Of a stretch of DNA of 64,000 nt, positions 45,938-56,628 are shown piece by piece. Origin of the DNA: Nocardia sputorum. Its GTDB lineage: Bacteria > Actinomycetota > Actinomycetes > Mycobacteriales > Mycobacteriaceae. The DNA lies in assembly GCF_027924405.1 (NCBI RefSeq), contig NZ_AP026978.1, positions 1,550,001-1,614,000 on the forward strand, written 5' to 3'. Position 1 is the stretch's first letter. Every line of letters begins with the position of its first letter. The position numbers and the translations under genes were made by a program. The notes beneath the pieces are model-generated. The model was given only the letters and a program-made list of their open reading frames with translations. It was not told the origin of the DNA and ran no database searches.

Positions 45938-48220
45938 ATGGCGACACTGGGCGATCGGCTCGACCACATCCTCGGGGCGAAGGCGGCGGCCTCGCTGGCG
46001 GACGCGTTCGACATGCAGACCGTCGAGGATCTGCTGCGGCACTATCCCCTGCGGTACGCGACGCAGGGGCAGCCGCTCACCGAGGAGGCGCCCGAGGACG
46101 GTTCGCACATCACCGTCATCGGCCGGATCACCAAGGCCGAGCTGCGGCCGATGCGCAACCGCCGCGGGTCGTTGCTGAAGGTGGTCCTCGACACCGGCTC
46201 CGGCCGTGGCGTCGACGTCACCTTCTTCCATGGCGACAAGGTGAAACACGTGGTCCGTGCGGGTTTGCGGGCGATGATGTCGGGCACGGTGACGTACTGG
46301 CGGCCCGGTCAGTGGAATCTGAGCCACCCCGGCTACCTGATCCTGCCGGAGACCGAGGACGACACCGACTCGGTCGGCGCGCTGACGAAGGTACGCGGCG
46401 GCGGGGACCTGCGCGGTCTCGCGCAGAGCGCGCGAGGCGCGGGCGGGGTGGACACGGCGTTCATGGAACGCGAGTTCATCCCGGTCTACCCGGCCACCGC
46501 GAAGGTGCAGAGTTGGGACGTGCTGGCCTGCGTTCGGCAGGTGCTCGACCAGCTCGACCCGCTCGACGATCCGCTGCCGGAGGACGTGCGCGCCGAGCGC
46601 GCGCTGCCGAACCTGTCCGACGCGCTACGCCTGATCCACCTGCCCGAGCGCAAGTCCGATATCGATCAGGCCAAGGACCGGTTGCGTTTCGACGAGGCGC
46701 TGGCCTTGCAGCTGGTGCTGGCCGAGCGCAGGCACGAGGTGTCCGGGCGCCGGGCCCGTGCCTGCGCGCCGCGCGCCGACGGCATCGCCGCCGCGTTCGA
46801 CCAGCGCCTGCCCTTCGATCTGACCGCGGGGCAGCAGCAGGTCGTGGCCGAGATTTCCGCCGACCTGGCTCGGGAGCAGCCGATGCACCGGTTGCTGCAA
46901 GGCGAGGTGGGCTCCGGCAAGACGATCGTCGCCCTGCACGCCATGCTGCAGGTGGTGGACGCGGGATTGCAGTGCGCGCTGCTCGCCCCGACGGAAGTGC
47001 TCGCCGCGCAGCACTATCGGTCGCTGCGCGGCATGCTCGGTGAGCTGGGCGCCGCGGGCGAGCTGGGCGCGGCCGACCACGCCACCCGCGTGGTGCTGGT
47101 GACCGGGTCGATGTCGGCCGCGGCCAAGAAGGCCGCGCTGCTGGAGGCGGTGACCGGCGAGGCGGGCATCGTGATCGGCACGCACGCGCTGATCCAGGAC
47201 AACGTCGAGTTCTTCGATCTCGGCATGGTGGTGGTCGACGAGCAGCATCGTTTCGGGGTGGAACAGCGAGACGCGCTGCGCGCCAAGGCGAAAGCGGGCA
47301 CCAGCCCGCATCTGCTGGTGATGACCGCGACCCCGATCCCGCGCACCATCGCCATGACCACGCTCGGCGATCTGGAGACGTCCACGCTGACCGAATTGCC
47401 GAAAGGCCGTTCGCCGATCGTCTCCAAGGTGGTGCCGCGCCGGTTGCACCCGAACTGGGTGGATCGCGCCTGGGAGCGGATCGTGGAGGAGGTCGCCGCC
47501 GGTCGCCAGGCATATGTGGTGTGTTCGCGCATCGGTGACGACGAGGAGCCGGCGGGCAAGTCGCGCAACGGACGCGCGAAGTCCGGCGACGGCGCGAAGG
47601 AGGGCCCGGCCACCCAGGCGGTGCTCGACGTGTTCGAGATGCTGCGCGGCGGCCCGCTGTCCGGCGTGCGGGTCGGCTTGCTGCACGGCAGACTCCCCGC
47701 CGACGAGAAAGACCAAGTGATGCGGGCGTTCAACGACGGATCGGTGGATGTGCTGGTGTGCACCACCGTGGTCGAGGTCGGCGTGGACGTGCCCAACGCG
47801 ACGGTGATGGTGATCGTGGACGCCGACCGGTTCGGCGTCAGTCAGTTGCATCAGCTGCGCGGCCGTATCGGCCGGGGCGAGCACCCCGGGTTGTGCCTGC
47901 TGGTCACGGACGCCGCGCCGGGCGGGTCGGCCATGGCGCGGCTGGACGCGGTCGCCGCCACCACCGACGGCTTCGAACTGTCGGTGCTCGACCTGCGGAC
48001 CCGCCGCGAGGGTGACGTGCTCGGCGCCGCCCAGTCCGGCACGGCCCGTTCGCTGCGGCTGCTGTCGCTGCTGGACGATCTCGAGGTGATCACCGCCGCC
48101 CAGGAATTCGCCCGGGCCGTCGTGGCGTCCGACCCGGGCCTGCGCAAGCACCCCGGTCTGGCCGGGATGATGCACGCGGCGGTGGACTCCGAGCGGCTGG
48201 AGTACCTGGCGAAGTCCTGA
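45938..48220 (+). CDS. recG: ATP-dependent DNA helicase RecG
   Basis: A 760-residue helicase that remodels stalled replication forks and Holliday junctions. The N-terminal wedge/OB domain contains HITVIGRITKAELRPMRNRRGS. The helicase core has Walker A GEVGSGKT (about 321-328), DEQH near residue 433, TATPIPRT, and the RecG-specific QLHQLRGRIGRGEHPGLCLL near the C-terminus. It is translated almost continuously with the upstream DAK2 gene. Confidence 0.97.
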   Translation: MATLGDRLDHILGAKAAASLADAFDMQTVEDLLRHYPLRYATQGQPLTEEAPEDGSHITVIGRITKAELRPMRNRRGSLLKVVLDTGSGRGVDVTFFHGDKVKHVVRAGLRAMMSGTVTYWRPGQWNLSHPGYLILPETEDDTDSVGALTKVRGGGDLRGLAQSARGAGGVDTAFMEREFIPVYPATAKVQSWDVLACVRQVLDQLDPLDDPLPEDVRAERALPNLSDALRLIHLPERKSDIDQAKDRLRFDEALALQLVLAERRHEVSGRRARACAPRADGIAAAFDQRLPFDLTAGQQQVVAEISADLAREQPMHRLLQGEVGSGKTIVALHAMLQVVDAGLQCALLAPTEVLAAQHYRSLRGMLGELGAAGELGAADHATRVVLVTGSMSAAAKKAALLEAVTGEAGIVIGTHALIQDNVEFFDLGMVVVDEQHRFGVEQRDALRAKAKAGTSPHLLVMTATPIPRTIAMTTLGDLETSTLTELPKGRSPIVSKVVPRRLHPNWVDRAWERIVEEVAAGRQAYVVCSRIGDDEEPAGKSRNGRAKSGDGAKEGPATQAVLDVFEMLRGGPLSGVRVGLLHGRLPADEKDQVMRAFNDGSVDVLVCTTVVEVGVDVPNATVMVIVDADRFGVSQLHQLRGRIGRGEHPGLCLLVTDAAPGGSAMARLDAVAATTDGFELSVLDLRTRREGDVLGAAQSGTARSLRLLSLLDDLEVITAAQEFARAVVASDPGLRKHPGLAGMMHAAVDSERLEYLAKS

Positions 48221-48284
48221 CGCCGCTCGACGCGGCCGATCGGGGCGAGCTACACCGTGGACGAGCCCGAGCGCATCGCCACGG

Positions 48285-49706
48285 TCACCGCCCGAGACGC
48301 GGATAGGGCAGGTCGGTGCTGGTGTGCTCGGCGACCGCCAGCGGACTGCCGATGTGTGGGAAGGCCCGCTGCGGGCACGCGGGCCGCTCGCACACCTTGC
48401 AGCCGGCCCCGATCGGGACCGAGGCCGCCGGATCGTCCAACTGCAATCCGGCCGAGTACACCAAGCGGTCGGCGTATTCGACATCGCAGCCGAGGCCGAT
48501 CGCGAAGTTCTTCGCGGCGGTGCCGAATCCGTGCGGGGCGATCGCCGCGGTGCGGGCCACCCACAGGTAGCGGCGGCCGTCGGGCATCTCGGCCACCTGG
48601 GTCAGGATGCGGCCGGGGTTGGAGAAGGCCTCGTGCACCACCCACAGCGGGCAACTGCCGCCGACCCGGGAGAAATGGAACGCGGTCGCGGACTGACGCT
48701 TGGAGATGTTGCCCGCCCGGTCGGTGCGCACGAAGAAGAACGGGACGCCGCGCTGGCCCTGCCGCTGCAGCGTGCTGAGCCGATGGCAGATGGTCTCGAA
48801 GCCGACTTCGAAACGCAGACCGAGCAGGTCGATGTCGTAGTGCAGTTCCTCGGCCGAGCGCAGGAATCGCCCGTACGGCAGGACCAGCGCGCCCGCGAAA
48901 TAATTGGCCAGCCCGATCCGTGCCAGTGTGCGGGACTCGCCGCTGAGCGACGGGCTCTCGGCCAGCACGGCATCCAGTTCGGCCCCGTACAAGAGGAAGC
49001 CGAGCGTGGTGGCGATCTGGAAGGCGCGCTGGCCCGGCCGCAACCGGCGGGCGAGCGTGAGCGTCCGGGTCTCCGGGTCGTAGTGCCGTTTGGGAACGGT
49101 GCGGTCGGCGCCGTCGCCGCGCACCAGGACGGTGACCCCGGCGCGTTCCTCGGCGATGCGGGCGAGCTGGCGATCCAACGAGCCGATGGTGAGTCCGGAG
49201 TTCTCGAACAACTGTTCCGCGGCGATGTCGAGCTGCGGAATGTGGTTGTGATGGTCGTAGAAGAAGTCGCGCACGTCCTCGTAGGGCATGGGCACGCCGG
49301 GCGCGCCCGCCGGGGCGGAGACCCGCGCCGACAGCAGATCGAGCTGATCGGTGGCGGCGCGTAGTCGGCGATGCATCGCCACGACGATCCGGGCGACCTC
49401 CGGCTGGCGGGTGGCCAGCTCCTCCACTTCGGTCAGCGGGGCGGTGTGCCCGCCCGCGGCGTCGATGAGCACTTCGTGCAGGTCCGACACGAGACGCGCG
49501 TCGGAATCGGCGGCGAAGAACTGGACGTCCAGATCGAAGGTGGAATTGAGTTTCAGCAGTACGGGAATGGTGAGTGGGCGCTGGTCGCGCTCGAGCTGAT
49601 TGAGGTAGCTCGGCGACAGATCCAGCGATTTCGCCAGAGCCGCCTGAGTCATCCTCCGCTCTTCGCGCAATCGCCGAAGCCGGGCGCCCGCATACATCTT
49701 GCGCAC
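48285..49706 (-). CDS. prpR: PrpR/RamB-type regulator of propionate metabolism
   Basis: A 473-residue regulator. An N-terminal XRE helix-turn-helix ([21 protein letters not shown]) is followed by an IrrE-like/short-chain acyl-CoA regulator domain ([24 protein letters not shown]) and a C-terminal domain with [15 protein letters not shown], which holds a cysteine set that in the mycobacterial homologue Rv1129c binds an iron-sulphur cluster. GTG 49706 aligns with the homologue start (V-K-x-x-G-x-R pattern). It diverges from prpDBC and should activate that operon in response to propionyl-CoA. Confidence 0.93.
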   Translation of the reverse strand: MRKMYAGARLRRLREERRMTQAALAKSLDLSPSYLNQLERDQRPLTIPVLLKLNSTFDLDVQFFAADSDARLVSDLHEVLIDAAGGHTAPLTEVEELATRQPEVARIVVAMHRRLRAATDQLDLLSARVSAPAGAPGVPMPYEDVRDFFYDHHNHIPQLDIAAEQLFENSGLTIGSLDRQLARIAEERAGVTVLVRGDGADRTVPKRHYDPETRTLTLARRLRPGQRAFQIATTLGFLLYGAELDAVLAESPSLSGESRTLARIGLANYFAGALVLPYGRFLRSAEELHYDIDLLGLRFEVGFETICHRLSTLQRQGQRGVPFFFVRTDRAGNISKRQSATAFHFSRVGGSCPLWVVHEAFSNPGRILTQVAEMPDGRRYLWVARTAAIAPHGFGTAAKNFAIGLGCDVEYADRLVYSAGLQLDDPAASVPIGAGCKVCERPACPQRAFPHIGSPLAVAEHTSTDLPYPRLGR

Positions 49707-49721
49707 GTGCACGATGGTAGC

Positions 49722-49783
49722 TGCGATGATTCGCAATCATCGCAAAAACACGCGTTATTACCCACGAAAATATGCTTTTGCAA
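49722..49783. promoter_or_regulatory. probable PrpR binding region
   Basis: TGCGATGAT-TCGCA-ATCATCGCA (49722-49744) is a perfect 9-bp inverted repeat. A TTTTGCAA box follows at 49776-49783. Together they give three CGCAA/TTGCAA half-sites in the 147-bp divergent region. RamB/PrpR-type regulators are reported to bind TTTGCAA-like motifs, so this is the likely control region of prpR and prpD. Confidence 0.65.
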
Positions 49784-49853
49784 GGTGTTCAGCAATGTAT
49801 TCGAGCTGCGTAGCGTGCGAAGAGAGGTTTTGCCGCCGTGTCGTGGAGGATGC

Positions 49854-51377
49854 ATGAAAATACACACCGTACGAGCCCGTTCCGCCGCCGAGGAGTTCCC
49901 GCGCGCGGAGCATCTCGCGACGAAGATCGCTGAGGTGGCCGTGGACCCGGTCGAAGTCACCACCGAAGTCGCCGCGATGATCGTCAACCGGATCATCGAC
50001 AACGCCGCGGTAGCCGCCGCGGCGCTGACGCGCCGCCCGGTGGCCGCGGCGCGCGCCCAGGCCACCGCGCAGCCCTACTCGCCGCGCGCAGGCCGCCGAG
50101 GCGCGACGGTGTTCGGTTTGCCCGTCCGGCAGCGGGTTTCGCCCGAATGGGCCGCTTGGGCCAACGGCGTCGCGGTGCGGGAGCTGGACTTCCACGACAC
50201 GTTCCTCGCCGCGGAGTACTCGCATCCCGGGGACAACATCCCACCGATCCTCGCCGTCGCCCAGCATCTCGGCCGCGGCGGCGCCGACCTGATTCGCGGG
50301 CTGGCCACCGGCTACGAGATCCAGATCGATCTGGCTCGCGGGATCTGTCTGCACGAGCACAAGATCGACCATGTCGCCCACCTCGGCCCCTCCGTCGCGG
50401 CCGGCATCGGAACGCTGCTCGAACTCGACACCGAAACCATCTACCAGGCGCTCGGCCAGACCCTGCACACCACCACGGCGACGCGGCAATCCCGCAAAGG
50501 CGAGATCTCCAGCTGGAAGGCGTACGCTCCGGCGTTCGCGGGGAAGACGGCGGTGGAGGCCGTGGATCGCGCGCTGCGGGGCGAGGGTGCGCCCGCGCCG
50601 ATCTGGGAGGGCGCCGACGGCGTGATCGCCCGGCTGCTCGGCGGGCCGGACGCCGCATACCGGGTGCCGCTGCCCGGGCCGGGCGAGGCCAAACGGGCCA
50701 TCCTGGACAGCTACACCAAGGAACACTCGGCCGAATATCAGAGCCAGGCGCCGATCGATCTCGCTCGCCGAATGCGCGCGCGGATCGGCGACCTCGAGCA
50801 GATCGTCTCCATAGTGCTGCATACCAGTCACCACACACACGTGGTGATCGGCACGGGTTCCGGCGATCCGCAGAAGTTCGATCCGCACGCCAGTCGCGAA
50901 ACCCTCGACCATTCGGTGCCGTATATCTTCGCGGTCGCGCTGCAAGACGGGAGCTGGCACCACGAGCGGTCCTACGCGCCGGAGCGGGCGCGACGGCCGG
51001 ACACCGTCGCGCTGTGGCGCAAGATCAGTACGACCGAGGATCCGGACTGGACCCGCCGCTATCACGCCACCGATCCTCGCGAGAAGGCATTCGGCGCACG
51101 AGCTGTCGTGACACTGCGGAGCGGGGAGACGATCGTCGACGAACTGGCGGTCGCCGACGCGCATCCGCTGGGAGCGCGCCCCTTCGGCCGGACGCAGTAC
51201 ATCGCCAAGTTCCGGGCCTTGGCCGAGGGTGTGCTCGACGAGGACGAGCAGGAGCGTTTCCTCGACGTGGCGCAGCGGACGCCGGAACTGGCGCCCGGGG
51301 AGCTGGACCAGCTGAGTTTCACCGTATCCGAGCAGGTGCTGAGCCGGGCGCCGCGGATTCCGGAAGGAGTCTTCTGA
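49854..51377 (+). CDS. prpD: 2-methylcitrate dehydratase
   Basis: A 507-residue MmgE/PrpD-family protein. [44 protein letters not shown] and the [17 protein letters not shown] block are family marks. It dehydrates 2-methylcitrate to methylaconitate in propionate breakdown. TGGAGGA precedes ATG 49854, while the frame is open far upstream through the divergent regulator and is not used. It overlaps prpB by one base (TGATG). Confidence 0.96.
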   Translation: MKIHTVRARSAAEEFPRAEHLATKIAEVAVDPVEVTTEVAAMIVNRIIDNAAVAAAALTRRPVAAARAQATAQPYSPRAGRRGATVFGLPVRQRVSPEWAAWANGVAVRELDFHDTFLAAEYSHPGDNIPPILAVAQHLGRGGADLIRGLATGYEIQIDLARGICLHEHKIDHVAHLGPSVAAGIGTLLELDTETIYQALGQTLHTTTATRQSRKGEISSWKAYAPAFAGKTAVEAVDRALRGEGAPAPIWEGADGVIARLLGGPDAAYRVPLPGPGEAKRAILDSYTKEHSAEYQSQAPIDLARRMRARIGDLEQIVSIVLHTSHHTHVVIGTGSGDPQKFDPHASRETLDHSVPYIFAVALQDGSWHHERSYAPERARRPDTVALWRKISTTEDPDWTRRYHATDPREKAFGARAVVTLRSGETIVDELAVADAHPLGARPFGRTQYIAKFRALAEGVLDEDEQERFLDVAQRTPELAPGELDQLSFTVSEQVLSRAPRIPEGVF

Positions 51378-52306
51378 TGCGCGCGCCGGTGGGTACGGTG
51401 ACCGGCCTGCTTTCGTCTGCGGCGAGCGCGGAACACAAGCGCGTGGCGTTCCGGGCCGGTCTGGCCTCCGGACGTATCCAGCGAATGCCGGGTGCCTTCG
51501 ACCCGTTGGTGGCCCGGGTGATCCAGGAGATCGGGTTCGAAGGCGTATACGTCTCGGGCGCGGTGACAGCGGCCGAGCTGGCCCTGCCCGACATCGGGCT
51601 GACCACCCTCGGCGAGGTGACCGCGCGCGGGCAGCAGATCGCACGTGCGACCGAGCTTCCGGTGCTCATCGACGCGGACACCGGCTTCGGCGAGCCGATG
51701 AACGCCGCCCGCACCGTGACCCTCTTGGAGGACGCGGGGCTGGCGGGCTGCCACATCGAGGACCAGGTCAACCCGAAGCGTTGCGGGCACCTCGACGGCA
51801 AGTCCGTGGTGCCGGTCGAGGATATGGTGCGGCGGTTGCGCGCCGCCGTGTCGGCCCGGCGCGACCCGAACTTCGTCGTCTGCGCCCGCACCGACGCACG
51901 CGCGACCGAAGGATTGGCTTCGGCGATCGATCGGGCCAAGGCCTACGCGGACGCCGGTGCGGACCTGATCTTCGCCGAAGCGCTGGCCGACGCCTCGGAG
52001 TTCGCGAGATTCCGTGCTGCCGTGCGAGTTCCCTTGCTGGCGAACATGACCGAGTTCGGCAAGTCCGAACTGCTCCCGGCGCGCCTGCTCGAGGAGCTCG
52101 GCTACAACGCGGTCATCTATCCGGTGACCACCTTGCGACTGGCCATGCACGCCGTGGAGAACGGGCTACGCGACATCGACCGCACCGGGACCCAGGCCGC
52201 GCTGCTCGACCGCATGCAGCATCGGTCCCGCCTCTATGAACTACTGCGCTACCAGCGCTACAGCGAATTCGACGCAGGAATATTCACCTTCACCGTGAGC
52301 GAGTGA
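51377..52306 (+). CDS. prpB: 2-methylisocitrate lyase
   Basis: A 309-residue isocitrate-lyase superfamily enzyme. The catalytic loop is KRCGH (about residues 134-138), a variant of KKCGH. The metal site includes IDADTGFGEPMNAARTV and CHIEDQVNPKRC. It cleaves 2-methylisocitrate into pyruvate and succinate. A GGAAGGAG ribosome site lies upstream, and it overlaps both neighbours. Confidence 0.96.
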   Translation: MRAPVGTVTGLLSSAASAEHKRVAFRAGLASGRIQRMPGAFDPLVARVIQEIGFEGVYVSGAVTAAELALPDIGLTTLGEVTARGQQIARATELPVLIDADTGFGEPMNAARTVTLLEDAGLAGCHIEDQVNPKRCGHLDGKSVVPVEDMVRRLRAAVSARRDPNFVVCARTDARATEGLASAIDRAKAYADAGADLIFAEALADASEFARFRAAVRVPLLANMTEFGKSELLPARLLEELGYNAVIYPVTTLRLAMHAVENGLRDIDRTGTQAALLDRMQHRSRLYELLRYQRYSEFDAGIFTFTVSE

Positions 52307-53436
52307 ACGATATGACCGAGATCAAGAAGGGCCTGGCGGGCGTGGTGGTCGACACCACCGCCGTCTCGAAGGTGGTACCGGAGACCAACTCCCTGACCTA
52401 TCGCGGCTACGCGGTGCCGGATCTGGCCCGGCACTGCGGGTTCGAGGAGGTCGCCTACCTGCTCTGGTACGGCGAACTGCCGGACTCCGCGCAATTGGAG
52501 CTGCTGTGCGGGCGCGAGCGCGCCCAGCGCCGGATCGATCGGTCCGTACTGTCGCTGATCGAGAAGATGCCCGACTCGTGTCATCCGATGGACGTGGTGC
52601 GGACGGTGGTGAGTTATCTGGGAGCCGAGGACCCGGAGGAGGATCTCACCGGCGCCCCGGCCCGGCGGGCGCTGCTGGCCAAGGCGCTGCGCTTGACGGC
52701 GATGCTGCCCACCGTGATCGCGGCCGACATGCGCAGGCGGCGCGGGCTGGATTTCGTCGCGCCGCACTCGCACTTGGGTTTCGCGGAGAACTTCCTGAAC
52801 ATGTGCTTCGGTGCGGTACCCGATCCACGCATCGTCAAGGCGTTCGAGACCTCTTTGATCCTCTACGCGGAACACGGTTTCAACGCCTCGACCTTCGCCG
52901 CCCGGGTGGTCACCTCCACCCGATCGGACATCTACAGCGCGGTCACGGCCGCGATCGGCGCGCTGAAAGGCCCGCTGCACGGCGGTGCCAACGAGGCCGT
53001 CATGCACGCGCTGCTGGAGATCGGCGAACCGGAACGAGCCCGCGAATGGTTGCGCGGCAAGCTCGCGGACAAGCAGAAAGTGATGGGGTTCGGGCACCGG
53101 GTCTATCGGAACGGCGACTCCCGGGTGCCGACCATGCGGGCGCAGTTGGCGCAGGTCGCGGCGGTGACCGGCGGCGAGCGGTGGCTGCGGGTCTGCGCCG
53201 CGCTGGAACGCGCGATGGACGAGGCCACCGGTATCAAGCCGAACCTGGATTTCCCGGCCGGTCCCGCCTACTACCTGATGGGCTTCGACATCGCCATGTT
53301 CACGCCGATCTTCGTGATGAGCAGGATCACCGGGTGGACCGCGCACATCATCGAGCAGGCGGCGTCGAACGCGCTGATCCGGCCGTTGTCGGAGTACATC
53401 GGCGTCCCGCAGCGCGAGCTGGCGGTCAGTCGCTGA
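52303..53436 (+). CDS. prpC: 2-methylcitrate synthase
   Basis: A 377-residue type II citrate-synthase family enzyme. LKGPLHGGANEAVM and MGFGHRVYRNGDSR carry catalytic His residues, and FTPIFVMSRITGWTAHIIEQ the C-terminal active-site helix with Asp/Arg neighbours. It condenses propionyl-CoA with oxaloacetate. GTG 52303 overlaps the prpB stop (GTGA), and ATG 52312 is an alternative start. In mycobacteria PrpC also supplies citrate synthase activity. Confidence 0.95.
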   Translation: MNDMTEIKKGLAGVVVDTTAVSKVVPETNSLTYRGYAVPDLARHCGFEEVAYLLWYGELPDSAQLELLCGRERAQRRIDRSVLSLIEKMPDSCHPMDVVRTVVSYLGAEDPEEDLTGAPARRALLAKALRLTAMLPTVIAADMRRRRGLDFVAPHSHLGFAENFLNMCFGAVPDPRIVKAFETSLILYAEHGFNASTFAARVVTSTRSDIYSAVTAAIGALKGPLHGGANEAVMHALLEIGEPERAREWLRGKLADKQKVMGFGHRVYRNGDSRVPTMRAQLAQVAAVTGGERWLRVCAALERAMDEATGIKPNLDFPAGPAYYLMGFDIAMFTPIFVMSRITGWTAHIIEQAASNALIRPLSEYIGVPQRELAVSR

Positions 53437-53533
53437 CCGGAGCCGCCGCCGGGTGCATCCCCTTCCGCGCCGAGCAATTGCTTGGTTGAATGTTGCCGTC
53501 CGGCGTCCCGGCAGCAGGAAGTGAGCAGAACCG

Positions 53534-53905
53534 ATGCCCGATCCCGACGAACTCGTGCGTGCGATGTGCCGAAGCTGGTCCGACCCCGATCCGGATCGGA
53601 TCAGCGCCTACTTCGCCGAGGACGCCGTCTACCACAACATCCCGATGGAACCCATCGTCGGCCGCGCCGCCATCCGCGACTTCATCGCGGGTTTCCTGAC
53701 CACGTTCGATGCCATCGACTTCGACATCCACCACCAGATCGCCTCCGGCGCCGTGGTGATGAACGAGCGCACCGACACCCTCCGCTCCGCAGGCCGCGAG
53801 ACCCCGCTCCCGGTCATGGGCTTCTTCGAAGTCGCCGACGGCGAGATCACCGTATGGCGCGATTACTTCGACATGGCCGCCATCAACCGAGCCTTCGGCC
53901 TGTAG
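53534..53905 (+). CDS. limonene-1,2-epoxide hydrolase-like protein
   Basis: A 123-residue protein of the SnoaL/LEH fold. The residues that in limonene epoxide hydrolase form an Asp-Arg-Asp triad appear present: NERTD in the middle strand and WRDYFDM near the C-terminus. M. tuberculosis has a homologue of this type (Rv2740). It would hydrate a lipophilic epoxide. It may be cotranscribed with prp but 97 bp separates them. Confidence 0.88.
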   Translation: MPDPDELVRAMCRSWSDPDPDRISAYFAEDAVYHNIPMEPIVGRAAIRDFIAGFLTTFDAIDFDIHHQIASGAVVMNERTDTLRSAGRETPLPVMGFFEVADGEITVWRDYFDMAAINRAFGL

Positions 53906-54016
53906 ACCGGCGGAAAATTCCTTCTCTTGCTTGGAACCGAATCAGGGGTGGGCGCGTCGAAAGTAGGCAAGAGGGGAAAGACGGTGTCGTGGTCGACTTG
54001 TGAGGAGGGGTAGCCG

Positions 54017-54166
54017 ATGGAGCGTTGTTCCGGGTGTCATACGGCATGGCGACGGGGGATGCGGGCGCGGGCGCGGGAGTTGCCGGTGACGCGGCGGGAG
54101 GAACCGTGTGATCGGTACACCCTACGGCGGCGGCAGCCCCCGCGACCCGAGCCGGAATCCGATTGA
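54017..54166 (+). CDS. 49-residue protein with a CxxC motif
   Basis: A short ORF with a very strong ribosome site (GAGGAGGGG, spacing about seven). It starts MERCSGCHTAW, with a CSGC pair, and has a third cysteine in EEPCDRY. The rest is highly basic (Arg-rich) with Pro near the C-terminus. It could bind metal or nucleic acid, but no family is recognised. Because the region is Arg-rich in several frames, spurious coding cannot be excluded. Confidence 0.45.
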   Translation: MERCSGCHTAWRRGMRARARELPVTRREEPCDRYTLRRRQPPRPEPESD

Positions 54167-54195
54167 AGGCGTAGCTGATTCGATCGGCGGTCAGG

Positions 54196-56463
54196 TCACC
54201 GTACCGCTGCCGCCGCGGCGACCATGTTGCGCAGGGAGGCTTCCACCTCGGTGCGTCCTCTGGTCTTGAGCCCGCAGTCGGGATTCACCCAGAGGCGTTC
54301 GGCCGGAATGGCTTTCAGCGCCGCCCGCAACGACGTGGTGATCTCCTCCACGCTGGGCACCCGCGGTGAGTGGATGTCGTACACGCCGGGGCCTACCCCG
54401 AGGTCGAATCCCGAGGCGTTCAGGTCGTCGAGCACCTCCATGCGGGAACGCGCCGCCTCGATGGACGTGACATCGGCGTCCAGCCCGGCGATCGCTTCGA
54501 TCACCTCGCCGAATTCCGAGTAGCACAGGTGCGTGTGGATCTGCGTCGCATCGGACACCCCGGAGGTCGCGAGCCGGAACGACAGCACCGACCACTCCAG
54601 ATAACCGGGCTGCTCGGCCGCACGCAGTGGAAGCAGTTCACGCAAGGCCGGCTCGTCGACCTGGATGATCCGGATGCCCGCCGATTCCAGGTCCACGGTC
54701 TCGTCCCGGATGGCCAGCGCCACCTGGCGGGCGGACTCGCTCAACGGTTGGTCGTCGCGCACGAAGGACCACGCCAGAATGGTCACCGGACCGGTCAGCA
54801 TGCCTTTCACCGGCTTGTCGGTGAGCGACTGCGCGTACCCGATCCAGTCGACGGTCATCGGCTCCCGCCGCGCGACGTCCCCGAACAGGATCGGCGGCCG
54901 CACGCAGCGCGTCCCGTAGGACTGCACCCACCCGTGCTCGGTCGCCGCGAACCCCTCGAGATGTTCGGCGAAGTACTGCACCATGTCGTTGCGCTCCGGC
55001 TCGCCGTGCACCAGCACGTCGAGCCCCAGTTCCTCCTGCAGCGTGATGACCTCCGCGATCTCCGCGCGCATCCGGCGCACGTACTCCGCCTGGTCGATCT
55101 CGCCCTTGCGCAGCGCGGCGCGCGCCAGCCGGATGGCCGAGGTCTGCGGGTAGGAACCGATCGTGGTGGTCGGCAGGGCAGGCAGCCGCAAACGGTCCCG
55201 TTGCAGTTCCCGGCGTTGTTCGGCGGGCGCGCGGCGGGCGGCGTCCGGACCGAGCGCCGCCAGGCGCGCGCGTACCCCCGGATCGTTCAGCCGCGGATCC
55301 GACTTCCGCGACGCCAGCGCCTCCCGGACCGCGGTCAATTCGGCATCGATCGCCTCCGCGCCCTCGCGCAGGCCGGTCGCGAGCAGCCGGATCTCGGTCA
55401 CTTTCTCCGCGCCGAACGCCAGCCAGGACCGCAGACGCTCGTCCAACCGCGTCTCGCCGGCCAGTGTGTACGGCACGTGCAGCAACGAGCACGAACTCGA
55501 AACCGCCACGTGTCCGGCCGATCCCAGCAACGAACCGAGAGTGGCCACGGCTCGGTCGAGATCGGTGCGCCAGACGTTGCGCCCGTCCACGACACCGGCG
55601 ACGACCAGCTTGCCGGTCAGCGCGGGCACGGCCGCCACCGCGGCGACGTCGACGCCGGAGGTGAAGTCGAGCGCGACTCCTTCTATCCCGGTGCGCGCCA
55701 GCGCCGCGAGTGCGGCGTCCGGCTGTCCGAAGTAGGTCGCGACGAGGATCGCCGGGCGCTCGGTGGCCTCGGCGAGTTCCTCGTAGGTGACCTGGAGCAG
55801 GTCGATTTCCGCCGCGGTGAGGTCGGTGACCAGCACCGGCTCATCGATCTGCACCCACTCGGCGCCGGCGACGGCGAGCCTGCGCAGCAGTTCCCGGTAG
55901 AGCGGCAGCAGTTCGATCAGCCGGGCGAGTGCTGGGCCGCCGGTCGCCTTCGCCAGCTTCAGGAAGGTGAGCGGGCCGATCACGACCGGCCGCGCGGGCA
56001 CACCCAGCTCCAGCGCCTCCTCGACTTCCGCCAGCAGCTTCTCCGGGTGCAGCGAGAACGCGGTCTCCGGGCCGATTTCCGGCACCAGGTAGTGGTAGTT
56101 GGTGTCGAACCACTTGGTCATCTCCAAGGGCTCGACCGTGTCGGTGCCGCGGGCGGCGGCGAAATACCGGTCCAGCGGATCCGTGATCCCGGCGACCCGG
56201 GGCGGCAGCGCGCCCAGCAGCTCGGCGGTGTCGAGCATGTGGTCGTAGTAGGAAAACGTGCCGACGGGGATGGAGTCCAAGCCCGCGGCGCGCATGTCGG
56301 CGAACTGGGCCTGCCGCAAGTCGCGCGCCACGGCGTGCAACCGGCCCGCGTCGATCTTGCCCGCCCAATAGGCTTCGATAGCCCGCTTCAGTTCGCGTCG
56401 TGGCCCCACTCGTGGAAGCCCGAGAACCGTCGCGGTGAACGGCTTCTGCTGTGCAACAGTCAC
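54196..56463 (-). CDS. metE: cobalamin-independent methionine synthase
   Basis: A 755-residue enzyme that methylates homocysteine from methyltetrahydrofolate triglutamate. The C-terminal barrel has the zinc ligands in HTHLCYSEF and [12 protein letters not shown], with [10 protein letters not shown] at its start and the N-terminal barrel opening with [20 protein letters not shown] 56463 was chosen for the GGAGAAAC upstream and the family N-terminus. A cobalamin riboswitch lies upstream, so metE is turned off when B12 is available and a B12-dependent MetH can act. Confidence 0.96.
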   Translation of the reverse strand: MTVAQQKPFTATVLGLPRVGPRRELKRAIEAYWAGKIDAGRLHAVARDLRQAQFADMRAAGLDSIPVGTFSYYDHMLDTAELLGALPPRVAGITDPLDRYFAAARGTDTVEPLEMTKWFDTNYHYLVPEIGPETAFSLHPEKLLAEVEEALELGVPARPVVIGPLTFLKLAKATGGPALARLIELLPLYRELLRRLAVAGAEWVQIDEPVLVTDLTAAEIDLLQVTYEELAEATERPAILVATYFGQPDAALAALARTGIEGVALDFTSGVDVAAVAAVPALTGKLVVAGVVDGRNVWRTDLDRAVATLGSLLGSAGHVAVSSSCSLLHVPYTLAGETRLDERLRSWLAFGAEKVTEIRLLATGLREGAEAIDAELTAVREALASRKSDPRLNDPGVRARLAALGPDAARRAPAEQRRELQRDRLRLPALPTTTIGSYPQTSAIRLARAALRKGEIDQAEYVRRMRAEIAEVITLQEELGLDVLVHGEPERNDMVQYFAEHLEGFAATEHGWVQSYGTRCVRPPILFGDVARREPMTVDWIGYAQSLTDKPVKGMLTGPVTILAWSFVRDDQPLSESARQVALAIRDETVDLESAGIRIIQVDEPALRELLPLRAAEQPGYLEWSVLSFRLATSGVSDATQIHTHLCYSEFGEVIEAIAGLDADVTSIEAARSRMEVLDDLNASGFDLGVGPGVYDIHSPRVPSVEEITTSLRAALKAIPAERLWVNPDCGLKTRGRTEVEASLRNMVAAAAAVR

Positions 56464-56628
56464 GATGTTTCTCCATTGCTGAGGACGAAAGCCATCGCCA
56501 TACGGGCAGGCGGAGAACCTTATGACATGCCGGTGAATGTTCCCGGCCGAGGAGCCCGACACGTCAGCTGGTGATCCGCGCGCCCAATCCACGAGGCGGT
56601 GGCCGCCGGGTACGGCGTACCCGGCACG

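Noticed and set aside
48250-49740. 496-residue minus-strand frame overlapping prpR in another phase
   Set aside because: Arg/His/Ala-rich and without motifs. The prpR frame has the full helix-turn-helix and cysteine domain.
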